A stretch of 64,000 nt of DNA from Deltaproteobacteria bacterium HGW-Deltaproteobacteria-13 (GCA_002840555.1 PHBJ01000001.1:186001-250000), one strand, 5' to 3'. Positions 1 to 9,384 are shown, numbered from the stretch's first letter. The notes: generated from the letters alone by a model not told the origin. A program made the numbers and translations.

Positions 1-642
1 CAATTTTTCAACCTGGATGTTCTCTATAAAAAAATGAAAACAAGGATATTTAGATAATCTGCCTTAAAAAATTGGAACTAAAAATACCGGCCCTGTAAGA
101 TATTTTCATCGCGCGCCTGCGGTGAGCTAAACAGATTGGAGCAGGATTTTGTTATGGGGGGAAATCAGGTAAAGAAAACAAATTCTTATCAGGGCACACC
201 CTGTTTCCCCGTACCCTGTATGGGTTATCTCTGAGCCCCGTTGTATTTCATCAGAAAAGAGCTTGATTCCTGTCGGACAAAAGCCTACATTATGTAGGAG
301 AATTTCTCACCGCTAATTCGGACTGACGCTGATATCACAATCCATCATCTTGTAGTATTTAATAATCGCTTTTCAGGGGGTACGTGTATTGCATCCGCCA
401 TATGTGATACGCTCCTACGTTGCGGCAGGTTAATCAGAGTACGCGAGTCTGACAAACAGGAACAATGCCCGACGATGGAGCGTACCCCTCCTGAAAAGAT
501 TTGTAAAGGTCATATCTCTCTTTAAAGAGCAGGCGAAGAGACGCATGGCCGGGATGCTCATTCACAAGAAGATAAATCATGCCTTTTTGGCGGAATTTGG
601 CGGAAATAGAAGGCATAAAAAATAATTTTAAGGAGAATATAT
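1..642. other. Intergenic region upstream of acsA
   Basis: No convincing gene is seen. A short 60-codon frame on the minus strand (434-616) has no family likeness and lies across an inverted repeat, so I do not call it. The stretch holds a perfect short palindrome at 284-298 (six-base arms CCTACA/TGTAGG around three bases), which could be an operator for a dimeric regulator, and a folded leader at 369-498 described separately. A 12-base palindrome CTCTTTAAAGAG lies near 519-530. The acsA ribosome binding site AAGGAG is at about 631-636. I could not pick a clear sigma-70 or sigma-54 promoter. Confidence 0.5.
369..498 (+). promoter_or_regulatory. Structured acsA leader with competing stems (candidate cis-regulatory RNA)
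   Basis: The segment 369-384 (CTTTTCAGGGGGTACG) is complementary, with a two-base bulge, to 481-498, so the ends of a 130-base region can pair. The internal segment 408-415 (TACGCTCC) is perfectly complementary to 477-484 (GGAGCGTA), which shares bases 481-484 with the outer stem. The two stems are therefore partly exclusive, as in a switch. It sits about 145 bases before the acsA start. No known riboswitch class was recognised. The alternative is a small inverted-repeat mobile element. Confidence 0.35.
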
Positions 643-2622
643 ATGGCTGAAATTAATGAAACAGATTTTTACGACAAGGTCTTTCCTGTACCTGAAAGAG
701 TAAGAGAGAAATCTTACATCAAGAGCAGGGCGGAGTACGACAAACTTTACAAAGAATCGATCACCGATCCCAATGCTTTTTGGGCAAAAATGGCCAACGA
801 AAGATTGACCTGGTTTAAACCCTTTGACAAAAAGAAAGTTTCGGACTGGTCATTTGATGCGAAAGATGTTCATTCCAAATGGTTTGAAGGCGGCAAGATC
901 AACGTGAGTTACAACTGCCTGGATCGTCATCTGGCAACCAAGAAAAACAAGGCCGCGATTATTTTTGAAGGCAACGACCCCAATGACTGGAAGGTTTATA
1001 CCTATTTCGACATGTATCGCGAAGTCAACAAGTTCGCCAATGTTCTCAAAACTTTGGGTGTCAAAAAGGGTGACCGCGTTACCATCTTTCTGCCCATGAT
1101 CGCGGAACTGTCCATCGTCATGCTGGCCTGTGCCCGCATCGGCGCGGTTCATTGTATCGTTTTCGGCGGATTCTCAGCAGAAGCCTTAAGAGACCGTATT
1201 ATTAACAGCGACTCTAAAGTGGTCATTACCTGCGACGGCACTTACCGCGGCGCCAAAGCCGTTCCCCAGAAAGCCACATGCGACAAAGCCGTGGATCAAA
1301 GCCCCAGTGTGAAAACCATGGTGGTTGTGAAACGCACCGGAACGGAAGTTGCCATGAAAGAAGGCCGCGATGTCTGGTATGAAAAACTGATGGCTGACGC
1401 CGCGCTTTACTGCAAACCGGAAGAAATGGACGCGGAAGATCCTCTGTTCATCCTGTATACATCCGGTTCGACCGGCCAACCCAAGGGCGTTGTGCATACT
1501 CAGGCCGGTTACCTGCTCTATGCCTCCATGACCCAACAGTTGGCTTTTGATGTTCGTGAAGACGACACTTACTGGTGCACCGCCGACATCGGCTGGGTCA
1601 CCGGTCACAGCTACATCGTTTACGGCCCTCTGTGCAATGGCCACTCCAGCATTCTTTTCGAAGGCGTTCCCAACTATCCTGACTTCGGCCGGTTCTGGGC
1701 AGTCGTCGAAAAATATAATGTCAACAATTTCTATACCGCACCCACCGCGATCCGCTCCATCGCCAAAGAAGGAGACAAGTGGGTCGATATGCACGATATT
1801 TCCTCGCTGCGCGTTCTGGGTTCGGTCGGCGAACCTTTGAATCCCGAAGCCTGGTGGTGGTATTACAACAAGATCGGCGGCGGCCGCTGCACGATTTCCG
1901 ATACCTGGTGGCAGACCGAGACCGGCGGACATATGATTCTGCCTCTGCCCGGCGCGATTGACATCAAACCGGCCAAAGCCATGGTTCCGTTCTTCGGTGT
2001 GGTTCCTGTGTTAATGGATGAAGAAGGAAAAGAAATTAAGGGCCCCGGCAAAGGCGCTCTCTGCATTAAGAATTCATGGCCCGGCATCGCCCGCGGGTTG
2101 TGGGATGACAAAGACGGCCGGTTCGTCGAGAATTACTTCTCGCAGTTCCCCGGCAATTATTTCTCCGGCGACGGTGCGGAACGTGATGCCGACGGCGATT
2201 ACAAAATCACCGGTCGTGTCGATGACGTTATCAATGTTTCCGGTCACAGACTGGGCACGGCTGAAGTTGAAGCGGCTCTGACGTCTCATCCGGATGTCGC
2301 CGAAGCGGCGGTTGTCGGCTTCCCGCATGACATCAAAGGCCAGGGCATCTTCGCTTATGTTACCCTGAATAATAATGTGGCCAAGACGGATGACCTCAAA
2401 AAGGCTCTGGTTGCGCATGTCCGCAAGGTCGTCGGTCCGATCGCCTCACCCGACCAGATTCAATGGGCGGATGGTCTGCCCAAAACTAGATCCGGCAAGA
2501 TTATGCGCCGTGTTCTGAGAAACGTCGCCGCTAAAACATTCGGTGACTTCGGTGACACATCAACCCTGGCAGATCCGGCCGTTGTTGATGATCTGGTCGC
2601 CAACAGAAAGAAAATTGGTTAG
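643..2622 (+). CDS. acsA: Acetyl-CoA synthetase, AMP-forming
   Basis: Full-length member (659 residues) of the AMP-forming acetyl-CoA synthetase family, cytoplasmic, converting acetate, ATP and CoA to acetyl-CoA, AMP and PPi. The N-terminal ACAS domain is followed by the adenylate-binding loop YTSGSTGQPKGVVHT at about 272-286, the aromatic-rich core (GEPLNPEAWWWYY, DTWWQTETGG) and the C-terminal swivelling domain with GRVDDVINVSGHR. The catalytic lysine lies in PKTRSGKIMRR near residue 619, the site acetylated by Pat-type enzymes in other bacteria. The start has a good AAGGAG site seven bases upstream. A terminator follows. In Syntrophus an enzyme of this family is reported to work in reverse to make ATP from acetyl-CoA, AMP and PPi; the same role here is inference. 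Confidence 0.96.
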   Translation: MAEINETDFYDKVFPVPERVREKSYIKSRAEYDKLYKESITDPNAFWAKMANERLTWFKPFDKKKVSDWSFDAKDVHSKWFEGGKINVSYNCLDRHLATKKNKAAIIFEGNDPNDWKVYTYFDMYREVNKFANVLKTLGVKKGDRVTIFLPMIAELSIVMLACARIGAVHCIVFGGFSAEALRDRIINSDSKVVITCDGTYRGAKAVPQKATCDKAVDQSPSVKTMVVVKRTGTEVAMKEGRDVWYEKLMADAALYCKPEEMDAEDPLFILYTSGSTGQPKGVVHTQAGYLLYASMTQQLAFDVREDDTYWCTADIGWVTGHSYIVYGPLCNGHSSILFEGVPNYPDFGRFWAVVEKYNVNNFYTAPTAIRSIAKEGDKWVDMHDISSLRVLGSVGEPLNPEAWWWYYNKIGGGRCTISDTWWQTETGGHMILPLPGAIDIKPAKAMVPFFGVVPVLMDEEGKEIKGPGKGALCIKNSWPGIARGLWDDKDGRFVENYFSQFPGNYFSGDGAERDADGDYKITGRVDDVINVSGHRLGTAEVEAALTSHPDVAEAAVVGFPHDIKGQGIFAYVTLNNNVAKTDDLKKALVAHVRKVVGPIASPDQIQWADGLPKTRSGKIMRRVLRNVAAKTFGDFGDTSTLADPAVVDDLVANRKKIG

Positions 2623-2674
2623 CCCCATGATGCAGGAACGGCGACAACAACTCCTGCATTGAAGTACCTCTAAA

Positions 2675-2715
2675 AATGCCGTTCCCCGGGAAACCGGAGA
2701 ACGGCATTTCCTTTT
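2675..2715 (+). terminator. Rho-independent terminator of acsA
   Basis: Perfect ten-base stem AATGCCGTTC (2675-2684) with GAACGGCATT (2699-2708), followed by a T-rich stretch TCCTTTTCC. It lies about 50 bases after the acsA stop codon. Confidence 0.8.
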
Positions 2716-2719
2716 CCAT

Positions 2720-2986
2720 CAGAGCAGATTAAAAATAAGAGTTGAAATTACTGCGCGCTCCGGGAACCTGGCTGCTGTGGCCCGACGGACCCGGCGCATC
2801 GCCGGACAGGCCGGAACCAAAGATTACTGTTTGAAAGGCAAAACGAAAAGCTCACCCGGAGCGGCCCATGGGGCAGCAATCGGTTGCATTGACAGGACTG
2901 CGGGACGTCTATCCTCCGGCGCAGAATGCCTGCGCCTGTGATTAAGACTTATGCCTTCAGGCTTAAATCTTAAACTTTCTTGCTGT
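2720..2986. other. Structured intergenic region between convergent genes
   Basis: No gene is seen. CGCTCCGGG at 2756-2764 pairs perfectly with CCCGGAGCG at 2855-2863, enclosing an inner hairpin CCGGCG-CAT-CGCCGG near 2791-2805 that is itself flanked by GGCC/GGCC. Further on is a seven-base hairpin GGCGCAG/CTGCGCC (2918-2936) and a broken hairpin with TTAAGA/TCTTAA arms close to 2943-2974, just past the stop of the minus-strand gene and perhaps ending its transcript. The GC-rich closed fold looks like a structured RNA or an old repeat; no known class recognised. Confidence 0.35.
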
Positions 2987-5671
2987 TCACGATAGACTCA
3001 AGGACATCGAAACCATACTTTCATCCTTGCCGTCAAAATGAAAATCGCAGCGGCGGAATATCCGGATCATAGAGTAGTTTTCCTGAAGCGTTTCCGCCCG
3101 GATGGTCTTGTATCCTTCTTTTCTGGCCAGTTCAAAACATTGTTCCGACAAGAGATGACCCAGGCTTTTATTCTGCCAGGGATCTGAAATAATGATTGCG
3201 TATTCCGCTTCGCCCTCGCATCGTTTGTTTTTGATCAGGCGGGCGATGCCGAGAAACTTGTTCTGATCGGCGTTCTTCATTTCCGCGACGACGGCGATCT
3301 CTTCCTCCGGATTGATATTGCAGAAACGCTGTGCGCGTTCAGGCGTTGCGCTGAACGGTGCCAGGAAGCGCAGCCACAGGGATCTTTGAGAACAACCGTT
3401 GACAAAATCCGTCCACAGGCCGATGTCTTTGGGGTTAATCAGACGGAGGCGCACAGGGCTGTTATCGATGGAGAGGGTATCTTTGGTCAGATGACGGGCG
3501 ATGGAATCGGCAATCGCGCTCTGGCGTCTCACCCCGTAGTGATACATCTGGCCTAAAACTTCCGCCGCCATTTCAGCCGTGGAATAAACAGGAATACCCG
3601 CTTGTTCCATTTTTACGACATTATCAATCATGAATTCCTTGCAGGCCACGCAGCAGACAACCGGTTTTTCCTTATAGTCGATGTTCTTCATCACCTCAAC
3701 GAAAGAGCCCAGCATCTCGCCCTGGATCACAACGATAAAGCTTTGCACGTCGCTGCTTTCCACGCCTATCTCAATGAGATTTTTTACCTGTTGGGGTGTC
3801 ATGGTGAAAGAACAGTCGATGGGATTGCCGACATTGGCGTAATCGGGCAGAGCATTTTTCAGCCGTTTTTGAAAATAAGGTTCCAGTGTGGCCAGCCGCA
3901 TATCGGAGAGATACAGCATGTCGGTTGCCGCCACACCCATCGAACCGGTATAGGTGATGACCAGAACGCCGTTGCCTTTCGGGATGGGCTGTTTGGAAAA
4001 AGCGCGCGTCAGCGCGAACAGATGTTCGTTGTCCCGCGCCCGGATCAAACCGCTTTGCTTAAAGGCCGCGCTGTTGACTTCGTCATTGCCGGCCAGCGAT
4101 GCGGTATGCGAGGATACGGCCTTTTTGCCGGCTTCCGTGCGTCCCGATTTCAGGACAATGACGGGTTTGCGGACCGCCGCGCGGGTGGCGACATCGACAA
4201 AACGCTTACCGCTGCGGATGTCTTCCATATACATGACGATTACGGAAATGTGTTCATCGTCGCTTAAATATTCCAGAATGTCCGTTTCATTGATATCCAT
4301 CTTGTTGCCGATGGTCGCCACAATGCCGAAATCGAGAACATTGCTCAATCCCGTGAGAATTCCCGCCGCATAAACACCGGCCTGGGCGACCATTCCGACG
4401 TTGCCTTTTTTAAGATCATCCAGCAGTCCGATGGATTGCACCATGTTGTGATGGGTGTTGATGACGCCGGAACAATTGGGCCCCAGCACGCGGCAGCCCT
4501 GTTGAGCAATGATTGTTCTAATCCTTTCCTGCGCCTTTTTTCCTTCTTCGCCGCTTTCGGCAAATCCTGCCGCCTCCACGACAACAAACCGGACGCCCTT
4601 TGTGCAGCAGTCGGCGATGGCCGCTTCGACGGCTTTGGCCGGAACAATCACAATAGCCAGATCCACCGGTTCAGGCACGTCCAGAATCGACCGGTAAGCT
4701 TTGATGCCCAGTACGGAATCTTTGCCCGGATTGATCGGATAGAGTTTCCCGGGGAATTTATGACTGAGCAAATTCCAAAAGACATTATAACCGAGTTTCC
4801 CTTTCGCGTCGGATGCGCCGATCACCGCGATACTTTGCGGATAGAAAAAATCGTGCAGGCTTCGCGCGCCGGTCGCCGTGATATTTTCATGCTGCGCCGG
4901 TTCGCTGGCAAACATCCGGGCGTCCACGGTCACATAACCGTCCGTATAGAGAAACAGCGGATTGAGATCGAGTTCGTTGATTTCAGGATTTTCAATCACC
5001 AGCCGGGATATTTTTAAAAGCAGCTGCTGAAGAGAATCCAGATCGACGGCCTGCCCCCGGTAACCTTTCAGGATGGCTGAGCCGCGGATATCTTCGATCA
5101 TCTGCGCGGCGTCTTTTTCGGTGATGGGCAGAACGCGGAAAGAAACGTCGCGCAGGACTTCCACGAACACACCGCCCAGGCCGAACATGATCAGCGGTCC
5201 GAAGCTGGGGTCGCGCGTCACGCCGATAATGGCTTCAATGCCCGGTTTCGCCATGCGCTGCACCGCGACGCCTTCGATATGCTGGTATTTAAATGTTTCG
5301 AGAATTTCGCGATAGGCTCTGCCTACGTCCTGGACGCTATGCAGGTTGAGCTTGACGCCGCCGGCATCCGTTTTGTGAACGACGTCCGGCGAAACGATTT
5401 TCAACACCACGGGGAACCCGATTTTCTCGCTCATGGCGACCGCTTCATCTTCGGAACGGGCAACCAGAAAACCCGTGGTGGCAATGCCGATGCCTTCAAG
5501 GATTTCCTTGCTTTCGTGCTCCATCAGATAACTGCGGTTGTCCCGAACGGCCTGATGGATAATTTCTGATAATTCATCATTCAGCAGTCTGGATTGCTCA
5601 GCAGTTGGTTCGCCCGGCATGATACCTTTATCCGATGTCAATTTCTGTGATCCTGAAATTTGCTTGTCCAT
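2987..5671 (-). CDS. NDP-forming acyl-CoA synthetase fused to GNAT acetyltransferase
   Basis: 894 residues from ATG 5671, which has GGAGG six bases upstream; a TTG one codon earlier is less likely. The order is ATP-grasp (about 35-260), CoA-binding Rossmann domain (from about 280, FFYPQSIAVIGASDAKGKLG), succinyl-CoA-ligase-like domains, then a GNAT domain (about 745-894). The usual Pat/YfiQ-type order puts ATP-grasp after the CoA-binding part, so this one is permuted. The phosphohistidine motif SSHTASLAG near residue 520 is intact, so acyl-CoA hydrolysis coupled to NDP phosphorylation may be real, whereas Pat-type proteins are mostly regulators. It is convergent with acsA, whose active-site lysine is a classical target of such acetyltransferases; regulation of AcsA by this protein is an inference from family and position. 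Confidence 0.9.
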   Translation of the reverse strand: MDKQISGSQKLTSDKGIMPGEPTAEQSRLLNDELSEIIHQAVRDNRSYLMEHESKEILEGIGIATTGFLVARSEDEAVAMSEKIGFPVVLKIVSPDVVHKTDAGGVKLNLHSVQDVGRAYREILETFKYQHIEGVAVQRMAKPGIEAIIGVTRDPSFGPLIMFGLGGVFVEVLRDVSFRVLPITEKDAAQMIEDIRGSAILKGYRGQAVDLDSLQQLLLKISRLVIENPEINELDLNPLFLYTDGYVTVDARMFASEPAQHENITATGARSLHDFFYPQSIAVIGASDAKGKLGYNVFWNLLSHKFPGKLYPINPGKDSVLGIKAYRSILDVPEPVDLAIVIVPAKAVEAAIADCCTKGVRFVVVEAAGFAESGEEGKKAQERIRTIIAQQGCRVLGPNCSGVINTHHNMVQSIGLLDDLKKGNVGMVAQAGVYAAGILTGLSNVLDFGIVATIGNKMDINETDILEYLSDDEHISVIVMYMEDIRSGKRFVDVATRAAVRKPVIVLKSGRTEAGKKAVSSHTASLAGNDEVNSAAFKQSGLIRARDNEHLFALTRAFSKQPIPKGNGVLVITYTGSMGVAATDMLYLSDMRLATLEPYFQKRLKNALPDYANVGNPIDCSFTMTPQQVKNLIEIGVESSDVQSFIVVIQGEMLGSFVEVMKNIDYKEKPVVCCVACKEFMIDNVVKMEQAGIPVYSTAEMAAEVLGQMYHYGVRRQSAIADSIARHLTKDTLSIDNSPVRLRLINPKDIGLWTDFVNGCSQRSLWLRFLAPFSATPERAQRFCNINPEEEIAVVAEMKNADQNKFLGIARLIKNKRCEGEAEYAIIISDPWQNKSLGHLLSEQCFELARKEGYKTIRAETLQENYSMIRIFRRCDFHFDGKDESMVSMSLSLS

Positions 5672-5892
5672 CAATGTCCTCCCCTGACATATTTAACCGA
5701 GTTTTTTTTGTGAAGCGTTAAAAAGATACGGAACTTGAACACGATAACGGATTAACACAGACATTTAAAAGATTATATCGGCAAAGGTCTGATTTGCGTG
5801 TCAGAACAATACCGGATGACATGACGGTTTTTGTCTGACAGGACCATGTCATTTAATCCATGCTGTCTTTGATTCGAAAATGAGGGACTATT

Positions 5893-6525
5893 CTAATTGA
5901 TCAGTTTATTGTGGACGGCGTACAGCGTCAGCTCCGCGTTCTTTTTCATTCCCATCTTGGACATGACGCGGGTGCGGTAGGTGCTGATGGTTTTGACGCT
6001 CAAACAGAGTTCATCGGCTATATCGGAAACGGATTTTCCTCCCGCCAGCATCAGCATGACCTGGTGCTCACGGTTGGAGAGGCGCTCGTGGGGCAGCTTT
6101 TGCGTGTCGATCTCCAGTTCATCGGCAAGTTTTTCCGCGAGCGACGAGGTGACATATTTCCCTCCGCCCGCCACCTTGCGGATGGCGCCGATGAGTTCCT
6201 GCGGCGCGCTGGCCTTGGTGAGATAGCCCGACGCGCCCGCGCGCAGCGCGCGCACCGCGTATTGCTCTTCGGGATGCATGCTTAAGATCAGCACGGCGAG
6301 TTTCGGACGCTGGTTTTTGATATCTTCAAGAACTTCCAGGCCGCTGCGGCCCGGCATGGAGATATCCAGCAGAACCACATCATAATCATGTTGCAGAACT
6401 TTTTCCAGCGTTTCGGAGCCGTTTTCCGCTTCGTCCTTGACGGCCATGTCGCCGACATCCGCGAGAATCTGCTTGACGCCCTGGCGAACCACGGCGTGAT
6501 CATCTGCAACCAGTATGCGTATCAT
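5893..6525 (-). CDS. LuxR/NarL-family response regulator
   Basis: 210 residues from ATG 6525. I chose this start because the receiver fold begins at once (MIRILVADDHAVVRQG), AGGAG lies just upstream, and the ATG overlaps the kinase stop as ATGA; a longer in-frame extension to 6675 lies inside the kinase gene. The phosphoacceptor Asp is in VVLLDISMPG near residue 54, and a LuxR-type helix-turn-helix (LSNREHQVMLMLAGGKS to YRTRVMSKM) closes the protein. It forms a translationally coupled operon with the kinase at 6522-8039. Its targets are unknown. Similar NarL-type regulators control acetate activation in other proteobacteria, so acsA is a possible target, unproven. Confidence 0.92.
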   Translation of the reverse strand: MIRILVADDHAVVRQGVKQILADVGDMAVKDEAENGSETLEKVLQHDYDVVLLDISMPGRSGLEVLEDIKNQRPKLAVLILSMHPEEQYAVRALRAGASGYLTKASAPQELIGAIRKVAGGGKYVTSSLAEKLADELEIDTQKLPHERLSNREHQVMLMLAGGKSVSDIADELCLSVKTISTYRTRVMSKMGMKKNAELTLYAVHNKLIN

Positions 6526-8039
6526 GCTTGTCTTTCTCCTTTGTCCAATGGAATTAAAACTCTTACCGTTGTGCCGGATGGTCTGGCGTTGCGGACATGC
6601 ACGGTCCCGCCCCAGAGATGGGCGCGTTCGCGCATGCCGATCATTCCGAAAGAGCGGGGATCGTCTATCTGCCACTGCGTGATGCCGATTCCGTTATCCG
6701 TCACTTCCAGACATATCTCTTTTTCATTTGCCGTGAGGCTAACCTTGCAATGGACGGCTTTGGCATGCCGGACGATATTGGTCAGCGTTTCCTGAAAAAT
6801 TCGGAAGATGGCTGTGGCCAGTTCCTTGTCGATCACACCATTGCCGCAATCGATCCGGGTCTGACAGCGGATTCCCGAGCGTTTCTGAAAGTCCGCCGCC
6901 TGCCATTCGATGGCTGACGGCAGCCCCAAGTCATCCAGGAGACTGGGACGCAGTTCCGTCATAATTTTGTGCACGTTCTCAATCGTCGCATCCACCAGGC
7001 CGGACATGCTTTGCGTTTTTTCCCGAATACTTTTATTGCCGGCCGGAAGCCGGCTTGCAAGCCAGGACAGATCCATTTGCAGTGCGGTGAGCGATTGACC
7101 CAGCTCATCATGAATTTTGCGCGCGACGCGCGTTCTCTCTTCTTCGCGCACCGACTGAAGATGAACGGACAGATTCCGCAATTCCTGACGCGATCGCTCC
7201 AGGTCATCCTGAGCTTTTTTCTCCGCCGTAATATTTTCATAAGTGACCACGATGCGTTTTTCACGCAGTTTTTCTCCGATGCGCGAGGCCTTCATCCGGC
7301 AGAGAATTTGCTGTCCGTCTTTGCGCAGACAGGGAAATTCCGTCTCATACGTCCGCTGACGTTCAAGGGTGGAGTAAAAAATATCGCCGATCCTGTCCGC
7401 TTCTTTTTCGTTGCGATAAATCATGGTGATGCTCTTGCCGATAAGTTCTTCGCGGTGCCAGCCGAAAATAACCTTGACGGCGTGATTGGCAAAATTAATG
7501 CGCCGTTCATGCAGGCCGACCACCGCCTGAGGGATTGCGTCGAGTATGGATGATTCCAGCGCTTCGAGTTCTTCCAGCCTCCTGCCCGCCTCCTTGCGTT
7601 CGGTCACATCCATGGAATTGCCCAGAATGGCCCGTTTTCCTTTGAAGGTAATGGACATGACGGTTTCCATGATCCACTTGATCCGGCCATCCCGGGTGAC
7701 AATGCGAAATTCATAAGGCGAAAAGCGCTGCTCCTTAAGCATCATGACGGCATTCTTGGAGGTTTTACGACGGTCTTCAGACAGGATAATGTTCAAAGTA
7801 TCCATTTGAAGCATTTCGCTTTCACTGTAACCGGCATAATCCAGGAAGTGCTGATTAACAAACTGAAATCGTTTGTTCTGCATGATATAAAACCCGACTT
7901 GAGAGCTCTGCGCCATGATTTTATATAAATCTTCTTCAGACGTTCCCTGTGCGGGCCGGCGTCCGCTTTGCGACAACTGCGCCTGTAAATGATTAACCAG
8001 ATCAATCAACTCTTTTTTGGACTTTTTTTCCGGGTTCAT
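6522..8039 (-). CDS. PAS-domain sensor histidine kinase (HisKA_3 type)
   Basis: 505 residues, no membrane segment or signal peptide, so a cytoplasmic sensor. A short N-terminal coiled region precedes two PAS domains (about 40-155 and 160-280; RIVTRDGRIKWIMETVM is a PAC-type segment), then the dimerisation/phosphoacceptor helix RKIHDELGQSLTALQMD with His near residue 310, and a HATPase_c domain with the N box ETLTNIVRHA and G box DNGIGI. This is the NarX/DegS subclass that pairs with NarL-type regulators, as its downstream overlapping partner confirms. GGAG lies seven bases before the start. The PAS domains suggest a redox or small-molecule signal; the ligand cannot be read from sequence. Confidence 0.92.
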   Translation of the reverse strand: MNPEKKSKKELIDLVNHLQAQLSQSGRRPAQGTSEEDLYKIMAQSSQVGFYIMQNKRFQFVNQHFLDYAGYSESEMLQMDTLNIILSEDRRKTSKNAVMMLKEQRFSPYEFRIVTRDGRIKWIMETVMSITFKGKRAILGNSMDVTERKEAGRRLEELEALESSILDAIPQAVVGLHERRINFANHAVKVIFGWHREELIGKSITMIYRNEKEADRIGDIFYSTLERQRTYETEFPCLRKDGQQILCRMKASRIGEKLREKRIVVTYENITAEKKAQDDLERSRQELRNLSVHLQSVREEERTRVARKIHDELGQSLTALQMDLSWLASRLPAGNKSIREKTQSMSGLVDATIENVHKIMTELRPSLLDDLGLPSAIEWQAADFQKRSGIRCQTRIDCGNGVIDKELATAIFRIFQETLTNIVRHAKAVHCKVSLTANEKEICLEVTDNGIGITQWQIDDPRSFGMIGMRERAHLWGGTVHVRNARPSGTTVRVLIPLDKGERQA

Positions 8040-8468
8040 GCGTTGCTCCGCCGCGTGAAAGATTCATCGCCAAGAAGATGCTTTATCTAATCACAATTGA
8101 CGGGAAAAATAAACAGTTGTCTCTGAAAAAATACAGATGATCCGCTCGTCATAAACATCGGCGGAAAGACCTCACTATTAACACAATGAATAATGAATGA
8201 TTGGCCGTGGAGATGGATGAACATGACCTGTCTTGCGTCATGAACGTGTAGAAAGTCCCCAATACTGTCACCCCGGCGAAGGCCGGGGCCGGAACATCTT
8301 AAAAAAAGACTGGATTCCGGCCTGCGCCGGGGTGACGATTCTATGGGTTTTTCGACTCTTTACGAGGCGATCTTTCCTGGGCAATATTTAATTGACACCG
8401 GGTCATTCTTCATGTACGTCCATCACGATACAGCAAGGCCTTGCAAATTTTATGGAGATGTTTGTTCA
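8040..8468. other. Intergenic region between kinase and prenyltransferase genes
   Basis: No gene is seen apart from a weak in-frame extension of the prenyltransferase reading frame. The stretch is the divergent promoter region of the kinase operon and the UbiA-family gene. It contains the hairpin repeat at 8267-8336. I could not assign promoters with confidence. Confidence 0.4.
8267..8336. repeat. Inverted hairpin repeat (REP-like)
   Basis: Twenty-base arms 8267-8286 and 8317-8336 match as an inverted repeat with one mismatch, starting GTCACCCCGGC and ending GCCGGGGTGAC. Each arm contains its own smaller hairpin. The right half reads ACTGGATTCCGGCCTGCG and then GTGAC, closely like the copy at 38809-38836, where the stem bases differ in a compensatory way. 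It is probably a member of the short palindromic repeat family scattered between genes in many proteobacteria. Confidence 0.7.
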
Positions 8469-9362
8469 ATGAGTAATGCTTTCATCGGCCCCATGCGGCC
8501 GAACTTTCTGATTTTAACCCCGGCTTGTGTGTTGCTGGGGATCGCGACCGCGTTTGAGTCGGGAGCTTCTCTTGACCCGTTATATATTATTCTCATATTA
8601 ACAGGCGCCGTTATGGCGCATACCAGCGTCAACGCGCTTAACGAATATTTCGATTTCAAGAGCGGACTCGATCTGATCACGGTGAAAACACCCTTTTCAG
8701 GCGGGACAAAGAGTTTGCCTGAAAACCCTGAAAAGGCTCACCTGGCGTTGATTACCGGCCTGGTCAGTCTGGCTTTGACGGCCGGTATCGGTGTCTACTT
8801 TCTGATGGAACGCGGGCCATGGTTATTGCCTGTGGGCATCCTCGGGATCATCATCATCTATTCTTATACGCCGTTCATTACGCGCCATCCGATCCTGTGT
8901 CTGATTGCCCCCGGCCTGGGATTCGGGCCGCTGATGGTGATGGGTACCGATTTCATGCTGACCGGCCACTATTCCTGGAGCGCGGCGTGGGCTTCGCTGG
9001 TGCCATTTTTTCTGGTCAACGATTTGCTGCTCCTTAATCAATTCCCTGATGTTGAGGCTGACAGGCAATTCGACCGGAACCATCTGCCCATACTGATCGG
9101 GCGCCCGTCCAGCGCCATCGTGTATATTGTTTTTCTGGTTTTGACTTATGTGTCGATTGTTGCCGGATGTCTTTTGAAAGTGCTTCCCCCGGGAGCGCTG
9201 ATCGGGCTTCTGACATTAATTCTGGCCATACCTGTTATGCGTGGCGTCATGCGCCATGCCGAGGATATTCCCGGCCTCATCCCGTTCATGGTTAAAAACG
9301 TGATTCTCAATATCAGCACGCCGGTGTTGGTCTCTCTGGGGTTATTCTTTATTCACCGGTAA
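8469..9362 (+). CDS. UbiA-family prenyltransferase
   Basis: 297 residues from ATG 8469. I prefer this start to 8343 because the extra residues overlap the repeat and are unlike the family, and because MSNAFIGPMRPNFLILTP is a typical UbiA N terminus. There are about eight to nine membrane helices. The two Asp-rich motifs that bind prenyl-diphosphate through magnesium are NALNEYFDFKSGLD (first) and NQFPDVEADRQFD (second). It would attach a polyprenyl chain to an aromatic or quinone precursor in the inner membrane. MenA-like enzymes have the same layout, so menaquinone synthesis is possible, but the acceptor is not determinable here. A small membrane protein gene follows by 22 bases. Confidence 0.85.
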   Translation: MSNAFIGPMRPNFLILTPACVLLGIATAFESGASLDPLYIILILTGAVMAHTSVNALNEYFDFKSGLDLITVKTPFSGGTKSLPENPEKAHLALITGLVSLALTAGIGVYFLMERGPWLLPVGILGIIIIYSYTPFITRHPILCLIAPGLGFGPLMVMGTDFMLTGHYSWSAAWASLVPFFLVNDLLLLNQFPDVEADRQFDRNHLPILIGRPSSAIVYIVFLVLTYVSIVAGCLLKVLPPGALIGLLTLILAIPVMRGVMRHAEDIPGLIPFMVKNVILNISTPVLVSLGLFFIHR

Positions 9363-9384
9363 AAAATAAAAAATGGAGGAGCGT

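Noticed and set aside
434-616. 60-codon minus-strand frame before acsA
   Set aside because: No ribosome binding site or family match, and it runs through the inverted-repeat leader.
600-642. Sigma-54 promoter in the repeated TTGGCGG before acsA
   Set aside because: The spacing between the GG and GC doublets is wrong and it lies too near the start codon.
2720-2986. Cobalamin or molybdenum-cofactor riboswitch
   Set aside because: The fold is GC-rich and closed, but I could not find the conserved boxes of either class, and neither neighbour gene fits such control.
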